The position numbers and the translations under genes were made by a program. The notes below the pieces were generated by a model. It saw only the letters and a program-made list of their open reading frames with translations, was not told the origin of the DNA and did not search any database. Shown in pieces: positions 47,419 through 57,419 of a stretch of DNA of 64,000 nt (position 1 is the stretch's first letter; every line of letters starts with the position of its first letter). Source of the stretch: Mesorhizobium sp. WSM3626 (GTDB taxonomy: Bacteria; Pseudomonadota; Alphaproteobacteria; Rhizobiales; Rhizobiaceae); contig NZ_AZUY01000003.1 of NCBI RefSeq assembly GCF_000513935.1, forward strand, positions 324 through 64,323, read 5' to 3'.

Positions 47419-48444
47419 CTATTGGCTGGTCGACGCGGCCGCCCCGGAATGATCGCCGAAGATACCGCGCTGGCTGACCTGGATGCCCGCCGGCCCCAGG
47501 ATGATGGCGAACAGCACCGGCAGGAAGAACAAGATCATCGGCACGGTGAGTTTGGGCGGCAGGGCGGCCGCCTTTTTCTCGGCGGCGTTCATGCGCATGT
47601 CGCGGCTTTCGGCGGCGAGCACGCGCAGCGCGTGCGCTACCGGCGTACCGTAGCGTTCGGCCTGGACAAGCGCCTGCGACACAGACTTGACCGATTCCAG
47701 CCCCGTACGGCTGGCCAGGTTCTCGTAAGCCTGCTTGCGCTCCTGCAGATAGGAGAGTTCGGCGTTGGTCAGGATGAATTCTTCCGCCAGAGCCACCGAC
47801 TGCGCGCCGATCTCGTCGGCGACCTTGCGCAGCGCGGCTTCCACCGACATGCCGGACTCCACGCAGATGAGCATCAGGTCGAGCGCATCCGGCCACGCCA
47901 TCTGGATCGACTGCTTGCGCTTGGTCGCGCGATTGTTGACGTAGAGGACCGGCGCGTAGAAGCCGCCATAGGCAACCAGGACGCAGACGAACAGCCGGAC
48001 CACCAATGGCTTGTCGGGCAATCCTCCGAGCACGAAAATATAGACCAGACCGAGCGCGAAGCCGACAAAAGGAAGCACCAGGCGGAAGAACAGAAAACGC
48101 GTTAGCGGATTCTGCCCGCGAAAGCCGGCAACCTTGAGCTTTTGCAAGGTTGCCTCGTCGGCCAACGCACGCCGCAGATCGAGCCGGTCGACAATGTTGC
48201 GCATGCCGATCGACTGTTCCTCGCGCAGACCCTTGCGGCGGCGATCGGCCTCGGTCGCAAGCCGCGCGCGCTGCTTGGCGCGAAGCTCATCACGCTCCAG
48301 CGCGACCGATTTCATGCGCGCCTTGAGCTGGTTTCCACCAAACGCCGGGAGCAGCGTAAAGACGGTTGCGAACACGGCGATAGCGACCAGCAGCGCAATC
48401 AGGAAGCTGGGATCCGTCAGTGATTTGATGGCTTGTTCGGTCAT
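47419..48444 (-). CDS. tadC: Tad pilus inner-membrane protein TadC
   Basis: A 341-residue inner-membrane protein of the type II secretion F family, 2-4 membrane segments, with the cytosolic GSPII_F domain (about residues 180-300; LLICVESGMSVEAALRKVAD). TadB and TadC form the platform of the Tad pilus machine. It is the distal gene of the long minus-strand pilus operon, 9 bp after tadB. Confidence 0.92.
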   Translation of the reverse strand: MTEQAIKSLTDPSFLIALLVAIAVFATVFTLLPAFGGNQLKARMKSVALERDELRAKQRARLATEADRRRKGLREEQSIGMRNIVDRLDLRRALADEATLQKLKVAGFRGQNPLTRFLFFRLVLPFVGFALGLVYIFVLGGLPDKPLVVRLFVCVLVAYGGFYAPVLYVNNRATKRKQSIQMAWPDALDLMLICVESGMSVEAALRKVADEIGAQSVALAEEFILTNAELSYLQERKQAYENLASRTGLESVKSVSQALVQAERYGTPVAHALRVLAAESRDMRMNAAEKKAAALPPKLTVPMILFFLPVLFAIILGPAGIQVSQRGIFGDHSGAAASTSQ

Positions 48445-48453
48445 GCCGCGGCC

Positions 48454-49467
48454 CTAGACTTCAAAGTTCATCATCTTGCGCATCACGAAGATGCCGATCG
48501 ACATCCAGACGGCGGCGAAACCGAGTATCAAATGGCCGACGCTGGTCGTGAACAGCGGCATCAGATAGTTGGGACTGGAGAGATAGACGAGAAAGGCGAC
48601 GATGAAAGGCAAGGCGCCGATGATGGCGGCGGATGCTTTCGCTTCCATCGACAGTGCCGCGACCTTGGCCTTCATCTTCTTGCGGTCGCGCAACACGCGC
48701 GAAAGGTTACCCAGCGCCTCGGAGAGATTGCCACCGGCCTGCGACTGGATCTGGATGACGATGCCGAAGAAACTCGCCTCGGTGCACGGCATGGTTTCGG
48801 GCATGCGCAAGGTCGCGTCGGGGATCGACAGGCCCATCTGCTGCGAATCGACTATCCGGCGAAACTCGGCCTTCACGGGTTCAGGCGATTCATTGGCGAT
48901 CAGGCGTATAGCGTCGTTCAGCGGCAGGCCGGACTTGACCGCCCGCACGATGATGTCGAGCGCGTTTGGAAATTCGTTGAGGAATGACTTGACGCGGCGG
49001 GTACGACGAAAAGAAACGAACCAACGCGGCAGGCCGAGCGCTCCGGCGAGCAGCACACCGGGCAGGACAATCATCGGCGCTCCGGCCACGAACGCGACGA
49101 TTGTCAGCGCGAGGCCGAATATGGCCGAATAGATATAGAAACGCTCGATCGGCACCTTCATCCCAGCCTGGCGAAGCTGGGCTTTCAGCGGCGGCTTCTT
49201 GACGGCGGTGTCCTTGGTCTTCTGCTTCTCGTCGAGTTCCTTCAGTGAATCCTGCACCGATTTGCGGCGCTTGGCGGCGTCCGCCGCGCGGTCGCGGGTC
49301 GCCTTCACAACAGAACGGTCCGTCTCGGCGGCCTTGATCGTTTCAAGCCGCTTTCCGGCCTGTTTCTCATTGCTGATCTGGGTGAACAGGAATGCATAGG
49401 CGACCGCGCCGGCGCTGAAGCCGGCGAGCACGACAAACGCCAATACGGTGCCGTCAATTCCAAACAT
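48454..49467 (-). CDS. tadB: Tad pilus inner-membrane protein TadB
   Basis: A 337-residue paralogue of TadC with the same F-domain (SIPDATLRMPETMPCTEASF region) and N- and C-terminal membrane segments. Together with TadC it forms the inner-membrane base of the pilus. It lies 29 bp after tadA and 9 bp before tadC. Confidence 0.92.
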   Translation of the reverse strand: MFGIDGTVLAFVVLAGFSAGAVAYAFLFTQISNEKQAGKRLETIKAAETDRSVVKATRDRAADAAKRRKSVQDSLKELDEKQKTKDTAVKKPPLKAQLRQAGMKVPIERFYIYSAIFGLALTIVAFVAGAPMIVLPGVLLAGALGLPRWFVSFRRTRRVKSFLNEFPNALDIIVRAVKSGLPLNDAIRLIANESPEPVKAEFRRIVDSQQMGLSIPDATLRMPETMPCTEASFFGIVIQIQSQAGGNLSEALGNLSRVLRDRKKMKAKVAALSMEAKASAAIIGALPFIVAFLVYLSSPNYLMPLFTTSVGHLILGFAAVWMSIGIFVMRKMMNFEV

Positions 49468-49496
49468 CGACCAGAACCTTCACGCCCGCGGATGCG

Positions 49497-50996
49497 TCAG
49501 TCAGCACGTTTCTCCATAGCCTCGAGCGCTGCGGCGAGACGCTGCTCCTCGCCATAGTATCGGGCCCGCTCCCAGAAATGGGGGCGGCCGATGCCGGTCG
49601 AGACGTGTTCACCCAACAGCCTGCCGTTGGCGTCCTCGCCCTTGATGTTATAGAGGACAATATCCTGCGTGATGATGACGTCGCCCTCCATCCCGATCAC
49701 TTCGGTGATGTGGGTGATGCGGCGCGATCCATCGCGCAGGCGCGCCGCCTGGATGATCACGTCGATGGAGCCGACGACGATTTCGCGCACGGTTTTCTGC
49801 GGCAGCGAATAGCCGCCCATGGCGATCATGGACTCGATACGGTTCAGGCATTCGCGCGGGCTGTTGGAGTGGATCGTTCCCATCGAGCCGTCATGGCCGG
49901 TATTCATCGCCTGCAGGAGGTCGAAGACCTCGGGTCCGCGCACTTCGCCGACGATGATGCGTTCGGGCCGCATGCGCAGGCAGTTCTTGACCAGGTCGCG
50001 CATCGTCACCTCGCCCTCGCCCTCAAGGTTGGGCGGACGCGTTTCCAGGCGCACGACATGCGGCTGCTGCAGTTGCAGTTCGGCCGAGTCCTCGCAGGTG
50101 ATGACGCGCTCATCACGGTCGATGTAGTTGGTCAGGCAGTTGAGCAATGTCGTCTTGCCGGAGCCGGTGCCGCCCGAGATGACGATGTTGCAGCGGACAC
50201 GGCCGATGATCTTGAGAACTTCGGCCCCTTGCGGAGAGATGGCGCCGAACTTGACCAGTTGGTCGAGCGTCAGCTTGTCCTTCTTGAATTTGCGAATGGT
50301 GAGCGCGGTGCCGTCGATGGCCAGCGGCGGCGCAATGACGTTGACGCGCGACCCGTCGGGAAGACGGGCGTCGCAGATCGGGCTGGATTCGTCGACGCGG
50401 CGGCCGACCTGGCTGACGATGCGCTGGCAGATGTTGAGCAGCTGCTGGTTGTCGCGGAAGCGGATGTTGGTCTGTTCGACCTTGCCGTTGACTTCGATGT
50501 AGACGTTCTTGGACCCGTTGACCATGATGTCGGCGATGTCGTCGCGCGCGAGCAACGGCTCGAGCGGCCCATAGCCGAGCACGTCATTGCAGATGTCCTC
50601 GAGCAGTTCTTCCTGCTCAGCGATCGACATCGCGAAGTTCTTGATCGCGATGATATCGTTGACGATGTCGCGGATTTCCTCGCGGGCGCTTTCGGGATCG
50701 AGCTTGGCGAGTTGCGACAGGTCGATCGTATCGATGAGAGCCGAGAAAACCTGGCTCTTGGTATCGTAGTAGGTTTCGCTCTTTTCGCGGCCTTTCCTCG
50801 GTTCCGGCGCCATCGGCGGCGCCTCGACCGCGCGCCTGGCCGGTGGCGCGACAGGCGTGCTCGGCTGAGGCGTGGCCGCGGGCCGGGCAAGAACCGCGGT
50901 GTCCGCCGAGACCGCGGCGGCCGGCGCGACCGGTGCCGGCTGGCGAAATTCCGGCGTGAACCGATTGCCGTCGTCGTTGCCTCTTTTACCGAACAT
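49497..50996 (-). CDS. tadA: Tad pilus ATPase TadA/CpaF
   Basis: A 499-residue secretion ATPase of the type II/IV family that powers assembly of Flp pili. Walker [15 protein letters not shown] (about residue 270), the ASP box and the Walker B/His box region ([11 protein letters not shown], about 345) are clear. The N-terminal 85 residues are a proline-rich linker. It sits between cpaE and tadB in one operon. Confidence 0.94.
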   Translation of the reverse strand: MFGKRGNDDGNRFTPEFRQPAPVAPAAAVSADTAVLARPAATPQPSTPVAPPARRAVEAPPMAPEPRKGREKSETYYDTKSQVFSALIDTIDLSQLAKLDPESAREEIRDIVNDIIAIKNFAMSIAEQEELLEDICNDVLGYGPLEPLLARDDIADIMVNGSKNVYIEVNGKVEQTNIRFRDNQQLLNICQRIVSQVGRRVDESSPICDARLPDGSRVNVIAPPLAIDGTALTIRKFKKDKLTLDQLVKFGAISPQGAEVLKIIGRVRCNIVISGGTGSGKTTLLNCLTNYIDRDERVITCEDSAELQLQQPHVVRLETRPPNLEGEGEVTMRDLVKNCLRMRPERIIVGEVRGPEVFDLLQAMNTGHDGSMGTIHSNSPRECLNRIESMIAMGGYSLPQKTVREIVVGSIDVIIQAARLRDGSRRITHITEVIGMEGDVIITQDIVLYNIKGEDANGRLLGEHVSTGIGRPHFWERARYYGEEQRLAAALEAMEKRAD

Positions 50997-51019
50997 GACC
51001 GACTACCGACCCCATTGCG

Positions 51020-52309
51020 TCACTTCTTGTTGCGCGAGAGCTTGCCGAGCAGACTGCCCAGGCCAGCCTTCTTTTTCGCCCTGATTTCGCTGCGGCCGGT
51101 CAGCACATGAGCAATCTCGTTGATGGTGGCCACAACCGGGTTCTTGGCATCCATCTCGCCCAGCATGCGTCCGTTGTTTGCGGCATTGCCGAACAGCAAG
51201 GGATCAAAGCCGATGACCGACATCGGTGTCAGGCCGAGCGGCTCGGCGAAATCGGATGGCGATATCTCCGGCCGCTTGGGCACGCCGGCCTGGTTGATGA
51301 TCAATTTCGGCGGCGGATCGTTCGGGCGAAGCCGCTTCAACATGTCGACCAGGTTCTTGGTGTTGCGCAGATTGGCCAGTTCCGGCGTTGCCGTGATGAC
51401 GACCTCGTCGGCCTTGACCAGCGTGTTCTTGGCCCATCCCGTCCAGACATGGGGAACGTCGAGCACAAGGATCGGCACGCTGCGCTGCGCGGTATCGACA
51501 AGCTGCGCGAAGGCATCGGGCTCGAAGTCGTAGACGCGTTCCAGCGTCGAGGGCGCCGCGAGCAGCGACAGATGCTCGGCGCATTGGGTCAGCAGCCGGT
51601 CGAGATAGACTTCGTCGACGCGCTCGGGCGAGAACACGGCCTCGGCGATGCCCTGGGCCGGGTCCTGATCGAAATTGATGTTGGCGGTGCCGAAGGCGAG
51701 ATCGAGGTCGGCCACAACGACCTCGGATTTGAACAGGGAGGACATTGCCCAGGCAACATTGTGGGCGATCGTGGAAGAGCCGACGCCGCCCTTGGCGCCG
51801 ACGAAGGCGACCGAGCGGCCGAGCGGTTCAGCTTCCGGATCGACGAAGATCGACGACACGACGCTGACGACGTCGGCCATCGACACCGGCGCGATGACGT
51901 ATTCGGAGATGCCGGAGCGGATGAGTTCGCGATAGAGGCCAACATCATTGTAGTGACCGATCACCACCACTTTCGAGGATGGATCGCAGTATTCCGACAG
52001 GTGGGCGAGTTGCTCCAGCAGTTGCTTGGGTTCGCTGCGCGATTCCAGCAGGATCAGGTTCGGTGTCGGCGCCGACTGGTAGAACTCGATGGCGGTGGGA
52101 ACGCCGCCCATATGGACCTTGAGGTGCGCCTTGGTCATACGGCGGTCCTCGCCGGCGCGCTGGACCGGATTGGCAACGCCCTCCGTCTCGCAGAATGCCT
52201 GGATCGAAATACGCGGAACCGGCCGCAACGCCTGCATCGCGGCGACGTCCTGCGGCGAGGTGTCACCGCCCTCCACGGTGGCGTTATAGGCAAGGTTGCT
52301 CATGGTCAT
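51020..52309 (-). CDS. cpaE: Pilus assembly protein CpaE/TadZ
   Basis: A 429-residue protein of the CpaE/TadZ family with an N-terminal receiver-like domain (about residues 55-160) and a ParA/MinD-type ATPase with deviant Walker A KGGVGSSTIAHNV (about residue 175). In Caulobacter and Aggregatibacter CpaE/TadZ places the pilus machine at the pole. An ATG two codons in is an alternative start. It is 48 bp after cpaD. Confidence 0.92.
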   Translation of the reverse strand: MTMSNLAYNATVEGGDTSPQDVAAMQALRPVPRISIQAFCETEGVANPVQRAGEDRRMTKAHLKVHMGGVPTAIEFYQSAPTPNLILLESRSEPKQLLEQLAHLSEYCDPSSKVVVIGHYNDVGLYRELIRSGISEYVIAPVSMADVVSVVSSIFVDPEAEPLGRSVAFVGAKGGVGSSTIAHNVAWAMSSLFKSEVVVADLDLAFGTANINFDQDPAQGIAEAVFSPERVDEVYLDRLLTQCAEHLSLLAAPSTLERVYDFEPDAFAQLVDTAQRSVPILVLDVPHVWTGWAKNTLVKADEVVITATPELANLRNTKNLVDMLKRLRPNDPPPKLIINQAGVPKRPEISPSDFAEPLGLTPMSVIGFDPLLFGNAANNGRMLGEMDAKNPVVATINEIAHVLTGRSEIRAKKKAGLGSLLGKLSRNKK

Positions 52310-52356
52310 GCTCTTTCCGTTGCCTGATCGTGGCGTCTCTTCTTTCCGAGGGCGGC

Positions 52357-53088
52357 TTAGTAAGTCACTTCCGAGTTGCCGAGGAATTCATCCGAAATGC
52401 CCCTGTCTTGGTAGACACCGATGGCTTTGCTGCGATTTGCCGCATCAATAGTGGTAGACTTGCGCGGCCCGAGAAGATCGCCTGGATTGGCCATCTGGGC
52501 GGCAAGATTGTTCTGATAGGAGCAGCCGAAATCGGCGTAGTGCTTGTTCTCCGACGTTTCCACCAGGTCGGCGGGCCAACGTCCGCATTTGTCGGTCTGT
52601 GCCCTCACCGCGATGTAGGAGACGCGAACCGGGGCTGATGCCTCGCTCGATCCAGCCTGATAGAAGACCACGACGATCCGGTCGCGTTTTATGCCGGCGG
52701 CGACCGCGAGCCGGGCGAAATCGCGGCCGGCCGCCGTCGCGGCGACTTCGTTGGCCGATCCGCTTGGAATCTGGATCGTCAATGCCGGAGCGGCACTCTT
52801 GTCATAGCCGTCAAGGAAACCCAGGAGCGTGTCGCGCTGCGAACCGGTCATGCCGCGGTCGCCAGCGCCGACAGGAAGATCGATCTTCTGGTTCTTCTCC
52901 GCGATGACGATTGGATGATTGGTGCGATAGTCGTCGGGGATGGCGCCGACGGTAATGCTGTCGCGGTGAGCACAACCGGCCAGCAGAGCCGATACCGCCA
53001 CCGCCATGATCGGAAGGACCCGCAGGCTTATCCGAGAACGGCCGGAGCGCATCGCCATGGTCCTTGCCTTCAATGCTGACTGAGACAT
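52357..53088 (-). CDS. cpaD: Pilus assembly lipoprotein CpaD
   Basis: A 243-residue lipoprotein with lipobox ALLAGC, of the CpaD family, needed for secretin placement in the outer membrane. I use the ATG at 53088 just before the signal peptide; a GTG at 53106 overlapping the cpaC stop is an alternative and would give 249 residues. No membrane segments follow the lipid anchor, so the rest is periplasmic. Confidence 0.88.
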   Translation of the reverse strand: MSQSALKARTMAMRSGRSRISLRVLPIMAVAVSALLAGCAHRDSITVGAIPDDYRTNHPIVIAEKNQKIDLPVGAGDRGMTGSQRDTLLGFLDGYDKSAAPALTIQIPSGSANEVAATAAGRDFARLAVAAGIKRDRIVVVFYQAGSSEASAPVRVSYIAVRAQTDKCGRWPADLVETSENKHYADFGCSYQNNLAAQMANPGDLLGPRKSTTIDAANRSKAIGVYQDRGISDEFLGNSEVTY

Positions 53089-53102
53089 GTCTGCTTTCCC
53101 GT

Positions 53103-54599
53103 TCACTTGTAGATGAAGCCGACAACGCCGTGATAGCGGCCATTGGGCCTGTCGGTCTGCATGGTGCCGTAGACGCGATTGACACGCCCAAGGAACATGC
53201 CCGCCCCGTCGCTCGGAGGGTTGAAATTGTCGTCCGGCTTGGCGAGATCGTTGCGTGCCACGGGTTTCACCAGATAGGGCGTGATGATGATGACGAGCTC
53301 GGTCTCGTTGCGCACGAAATCCCTGCTGCGGAAGAGCGCGCCGAGCACGGGAATCTTTGTCAGTCCAGGCAAGCCGTTGACGGCCTGCCTGACATCGTCG
53401 CGAACCAGGCCGGCGATCATCATGGAGCCGCCCGAGGGCAGTTCGACCGTCGTATCGGCAAGACGCTTGCGCAGTGACATGATATTTGTGTCGCCCGCCG
53501 TCGCGGATCCTTCCGTTGTCGGCTCGGAAACCGAAGTCCTGACTTTCAGGCTTATGCGGCCGGGAGATAACACCACCGGCTGGAATTCCAGGCCGATGCC
53601 GTACTCGATCTTGTCGAGGGTGTAATTCTTCAAGCCGGTCTGGTTGTCGGTGGACACGTTGGCGGTGACGCCGCTCACGATGTTGTATTCGCCACCGACC
53701 TTGAAGGTCGCCTTCTCGCCGGATACGGCGGTCAAGGTCGGCTCAGCCAGCGTCTTCATGACCCCGGACTGCTCCATGGCGTTGATGTAGGCCTGTAACC
53801 CCGAGGCGGCTATATTGAAGCCCGAATTCGACAGCGGCTTGCCGAGGCCAGCGAAATTTTCGCTGATCGCGCCGTAGCTGATGCCGTTGCTGCCGCCGCT
53901 GCCGACCATGTTGACGCCGAGTTGCTTCATCACGGAGCGGCTGACTTCGGCGACCGTCACCTTCAGCGTGACCTGATCGTCTCCGATGATCTGCAGCAGA
54001 TTGACGATTTGGCTGACGCGGCGCTCCTGGTCCGGGTTGTTGATGTCGACACCGCTCTGGGCCGAGCCGCCGGCGGCGGTCTGCGAATATTGTCCCGTCG
54101 TCGCTTCACCGCCGGACACAAACATATTTGCCAGCTGTTCGGCGCGCTTGGCATCCAGGGGGGTATCCACGGTGCCGGTCAGAACCACGTTGTCGTTGAG
54201 CAGTTCCACCTTGACGGCCGAGGTCGGAATGAAGCGCCTGATATAGTCCTCCAGGCCGGCGACGTCGCGCTCGACGGCCAGGTCCAGGCTGGCGATCTGT
54301 TCGCCGTTCGGCCCAAAGACGAAGATATTGGTTTCGCCGACCGCCTTGCCGAAGAGGTAGATACGCCTTGCGGTGCGGGTCACCGCATCGGCAACAGAGG
54401 GATTGGCGACAAGAATGTCGTAGGCATCGCTCGGCAGGTCTATGACCACCGACTTGTTGAGGCCAAGCTTGACGCGCTGGGTGGCTGTCGTGGCCGACAC
54501 TTTCGTGCTCTTCGCCTCGACGCCCTGCACATTCGCTCCGACGAGCAAAAGGCCGAGTGCCATGGCCACGATTGCCGGCAGTTTAGCGCTTAGCCTCAT
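53103..54599 (-). CDS. cpaC: Pilus secretin CpaC/RcpA
   Basis: A 498-residue outer-membrane secretin of the Tad pilus. It has a signal peptide (about residues 1-29, AMALGLLLVGANVQG), an N-terminal pilus domain (about 35-110), a BON-like domain (about 115-170) and the secretin channel domain at the C-terminal end with GGSMMIAGLVRDD. Its ATG overlaps the cpaB stop by ATGA-type coupling. Confidence 0.93.
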   Translation of the reverse strand: MRLSAKLPAIVAMALGLLLVGANVQGVEAKSTKVSATTATQRVKLGLNKSVVIDLPSDAYDILVANPSVADAVTRTARRIYLFGKAVGETNIFVFGPNGEQIASLDLAVERDVAGLEDYIRRFIPTSAVKVELLNDNVVLTGTVDTPLDAKRAEQLANMFVSGGEATTGQYSQTAAGGSAQSGVDINNPDQERRVSQIVNLLQIIGDDQVTLKVTVAEVSRSVMKQLGVNMVGSGGSNGISYGAISENFAGLGKPLSNSGFNIAASGLQAYINAMEQSGVMKTLAEPTLTAVSGEKATFKVGGEYNIVSGVTANVSTDNQTGLKNYTLDKIEYGIGLEFQPVVLSPGRISLKVRTSVSEPTTEGSATAGDTNIMSLRKRLADTTVELPSGGSMMIAGLVRDDVRQAVNGLPGLTKIPVLGALFRSRDFVRNETELVIIITPYLVKPVARNDLAKPDDNFNPPSDGAGMFLGRVNRVYGTMQTDRPNGRYHGVVGFIYK

Positions 54600-55405
54600 T
54601 TCCTTGCCCCTACTTCGGAGACTTCGCCCGACTTGATCAGCCTCACCGTTCCCCGGCGGCCATTGCCGGAAACGAGATAGTCGGCCTCGTCCACATTCTT
54701 TTCCTGGGTGTCCGTGATCGCCCGCAGCGCCAGCGTCAGGCGATCCGCCATCTGTTGGGCGACGGTGATGATCTCCGCCTGTTTGGGTGTCAGCTCCAGC
54801 GTGGCGGTCTGGCCCACCCTGGTCTTCTTGCCTTCCTCGTCTTCCTGGATGGTCTGGTCGATTGCCAGGACGCGGATATTCTTCAGGATGGTCTCGGTGC
54901 TGAATCCGGCCCCGGTGTTGGCATCGGCCCTGCGGGTCATGATGACGTCGACGAAATCGTTGGGAAGGATGAAGCCGCCGGCCGAAGTGTCCGCCGATAT
55001 CGTCGTTGCGACCGCCCGCATGCCGGACGGCAGGATGGACGACATGAAGCTTTGTCCCTCGCCGATCAGCTTGGAGCGCCGCACGGGCTCGCCGGCATAC
55101 ATCGGCACACGGGCAATCGACCCTTTCAGCTTCTCCAGGGCATCAGGAGCTGTGGCCTTGGTGATGAAATTCGCGTTGATGCCGTCAGCAGGCCAGGATT
55201 GCCAGCTTATGTTGTTCTCGAGCGCGTTGCCCATTGCGACATCGCCCGAGAGCACAAGCACGTCCTGCAGGGTCACCGCGGGGGCCTGGGGGCCAGAATC
55301 GACGACGACCTGAGGCGGCGGAGCGACCATGTTTTTCGCGACATAGCCAGCACCGCCCGCCGCGGCCACCGCCACGCTCAGAATAATCAATCGGGATGCT
55401 GGCAT
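54596..55405 (-). CDS. cpaB: Pilus assembly protein CpaB/RcpC
   Basis: A 269-residue periplasmic protein with an N-terminal membrane segment (SRLIILSVAVAAAGGAGYVA), an SAF domain (about residues 45-130) and the RcpC domain. I start at the ATG at 55405 because the hydrophobic segment begins right after it; the frame opens at 55471. It precedes cpaC with a four-base overlap. Confidence 0.92.
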   Translation of the reverse strand: MPASRLIILSVAVAAAGGAGYVAKNMVAPPPQVVVDSGPQAPAVTLQDVLVLSGDVAMGNALENNISWQSWPADGINANFITKATAPDALEKLKGSIARVPMYAGEPVRRSKLIGEGQSFMSSILPSGMRAVATTISADTSAGGFILPNDFVDVIMTRRADANTGAGFSTETILKNIRVLAIDQTIQEDEEGKKTRVGQTATLELTPKQAEIITVAQQMADRLTLALRAITDTQEKNVDEADYLVSGNGRRGTVRLIKSGEVSEVGARK

Positions 55406-55618
55406 CTGTCCGAACCCTCGCCCTTGGCAAACCAACCTAGCCAAGCCGGACTTTGCAGCGGCAATCGTCAAAACAAGGTTAATGCAATGCTTACGATCGT
55501 GATTAATTTAAGGTTTATATAAATTAGAATGGATCGCGCCGTGAGGCGCGGAAATGCTGGGCGGCCGCTCCGCAAAGCCGACGTGCAAGGCATGTCGGCC
55601 GACGAAAATTTAATGAAT
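55406..55618. promoter_or_regulatory. cpaB promoter region
   Basis: An AT-rich 213-bp gap between cpaA and cpaB holds TTAA-N7-TTTA at 55503-55517, one mismatch from the CtrA motif. It is the longest gap inside the minus-strand pilus genes, so a promoter for cpaB-tadC probably lies here. Confidence 0.4.
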
Positions 55619-56143
55619 TCAGCTCGCCAGCCTTGCCAGCGCCCACACCATCAATGGGGAATCGGGATAGGTCAGCAGGCCTCCCAGGCCGAGCGCGATC
55701 CCGTAGGGAACACCGGCTGATTCTTCCGCAAAATGACGCAGGAATGGATTGCGTCCAGTGAACATCGCCAGAGGCGATTTCCGGTAAAACAGGATCGCGA
55801 TTGTCAGAAGGCCGCCGATGATTGTCGAAGCGACAAGATATTCGACGAGATGGATGTTGAGCCCCATCCACACGGCCGTGGCGGCCAGCAGCTTGGCATC
55901 GCCACCGCCCATGCCACCCAAGGCGAACAGACCGAATGTGACGGCCAAGACAATGGCGCCGGCGGCGAAATGCCAGCCGTAAACCGCCCATTCCATGCCC
56001 GTCAGCGGCGCCACCAGCGCGAAGACGACGACAAGCAGCACCGGCACGCGATTGGCGATCGTCATCGACAGCATGTCGGAGATCGCGGCAAACAGCATGC
56101 AGAACGGAAAGACGACGAAGATCAGGGCTTCAAGCATCGGCAA
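55619..56143 (-). CDS. cpaA: Prepilin peptidase CpaA/TadV
   Basis: A 174-residue A24 aspartic peptidase of the inner membrane that cleaves and methylates Flp prepilin and the TadE/F pseudopilins. The two catalytic aspartates are in AAISDMLSM (residue about 23) and GGGDAKLLA, within about six membrane segments. It lies about 210 bp after cpaB in the transcriptional order reversed, that is, upstream of it on the minus strand, and follows the flp gene. Confidence 0.9.
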   Translation of the reverse strand: MPMLEALIFVVFPFCMLFAAISDMLSMTIANRVPVLLVVVFALVAPLTGMEWAVYGWHFAAGAIVLAVTFGLFALGGMGGGDAKLLAATAVWMGLNIHLVEYLVASTIIGGLLTIAILFYRKSPLAMFTGRNPFLRHFAEESAGVPYGIALGLGGLLTYPDSPLMVWALARLAS

Positions 56144-56322
56144 TCAGCCTATTGTGCGGATTCCACAGAAACTCAATCTAGGCTGATTCGATTAACGATT
56201 GATGAGGTCCGTGGTGAAAAGGCTACTGTTCCGCCGCGCCCCGAGACTTGCAAAATAAAACAAGGGCCACCCTATGGCGGCCCCTGTCCAGAACGCAATC
56301 CGAGCGATCAGCAATAAGCAGA

Positions 56323-56499
56323 TTAGCTGCCGCTGGAGTTCAGCGTGGTTCCGATCGCGCTAAACTTGGCATTGATTGCATTGCCGAGGGCGCCGGCGCC
56401 GGTGATGATGGCGAGCGCGATGAGGGCGGCGATCAGACCATATTCGATGGCGGTCGCGCCGGATTCGTCCTTCACGAAACGTGCGATGAGATTAGACAT
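56323..56499 (-). CDS. flp: Flp-family type IVb pilin
   Basis: A 58-residue prepilin, reading MSNLIARFVKDESG and then ATAIEYGLIAALIALAII. The short leader ends with Gly14, followed by the Glu at +5 (Glu19) and Tyr20 expected for Flp processing by CpaA, and by the hydrophobic helix. GGAG lies upstream at 56508-56511. The protein is the major subunit of the Tad pilus. It stands at the head of the minus-strand genes, 179 bp before cpaA. Confidence 0.95.
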   Translation of the reverse strand: MSNLIARFVKDESGATAIEYGLIAALIALAIITGAGALGNAINAKFSAIGTTLNSSGS

Positions 56500-56857
56500 T
56501 CGAGAGCTCCTACTCCACGTGTTACAGCACTTCCGTCAACTTCTGTGATGGTTGATCGGATGCTGCCAATCTAGGGAGAAGCTCTTTCAATCGGCTTAAT
56601 AAACAGCCTTACCGATTCCTTTCCCGGCTCGAACCGGGTGCGTGGTTAACTCCACACTAAGCGCTGGCCAATATTCCGTTTCGCGGGTCAACGCCGTAAA
56701 AGGCAAGGGTTTGCGGAAGCTTGCGAGCCCTGCGCGCATCGGGCCATGCGGGTAGCCATGCCGACCGCTACACCCGGCGGCGGCAAGCCGACTTAACCGT
56801 TGGTTCACCAATCTCGTTCATGTTCCGTTGAACAGTCCGTTTGCGTGGAGCGCCTTG
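56500..56857. promoter_or_regulatory. Divergent region between flp and the CpaC-N-like gene
   Basis: No gene is seen in this 358-bp stretch. It holds a GATTC site (56614-56618), a small hairpin CCCGG/CCGGG (56623-56638) and TTAA-N7-TTCA (56793-56807), one mismatch from the CtrA motif, 51 bp before the rightward gene. It probably contains promoters for flp and for the rightward pilus genes. Confidence 0.4.
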
Positions 56858-57280
56858 ATGGCCGTGCCGAAATCCTCAATCCTGATTGCCGCGCTTCTTG
56901 TCGCCGCCAGCTTGATTACGCCCGCCAGGGCTGGCGCCGACATCGAGGTCACCATGAATCAGGCCAAGATCGTGAAACTGTCGCGCCCCGCCGATACGAT
57001 CGTCGTGGGCAACCCGGCAATCGCCGACGCTTCCGTCCAGGATGCCTCGACGATCGTGCTCACCGGCAAGGGTTTCGGTGTCACCAATCTCGTCGTTCTC
57101 GACCCGGACGGCAGCCCGATCGTCGACGCACAGGTTACCGTGGTCCGCCAGGCAGCCTCGTCGGTTCGCATTTACCGGCGCGCGGATGTCCAGACCATGT
57201 CGTGCACACCCTATTGCGAAAGCTCCTACAAGAGCGAGGCGGAGAAATCGTCCGAAGCCGAGATGAACCTCAGCAAATAG
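56858..57280 (+). CDS. Stand-alone pilus secretin N-terminal-domain protein
   Basis: A 140-residue protein with a signal peptide (about residues 1-26) and a single domain matching the N-terminal pilus domain of CpaC secretins (KIVKLSRPADTIVVGNPAIA and GFGVTNLVVLDPDG). The channel domain is missing. Two cysteines (CTPYC) lie near the end. I choose the ATG at 56858, with GGAG upstream, over the TTG at 56828. It may pair with the CpaC channel or act as a periplasmic adaptor; this is inference. Confidence 0.8.
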   Translation: MAVPKSSILIAALLVAASLITPARAGADIEVTMNQAKIVKLSRPADTIVVGNPAIADASVQDASTIVLTGKGFGVTNLVVLDPDGSPIVDAQVTVVRQAASSVRIYRRADVQTMSCTPYCESSYKSEAEKSSEAEMNLSK

Positions 57281-57419
57281 GCTGCACGGAGTGCGCCATG
57301 GCCCAGGTTACCGCCTGGTTAAAACGCCCGCGCCGACTTTAACGATCATTCAAACCGGACCTCAATTGGTTTGCGCTAGTAGACCTGTCAGCACCGTCCA
57401 GGGATGGCAGGAACATCGC

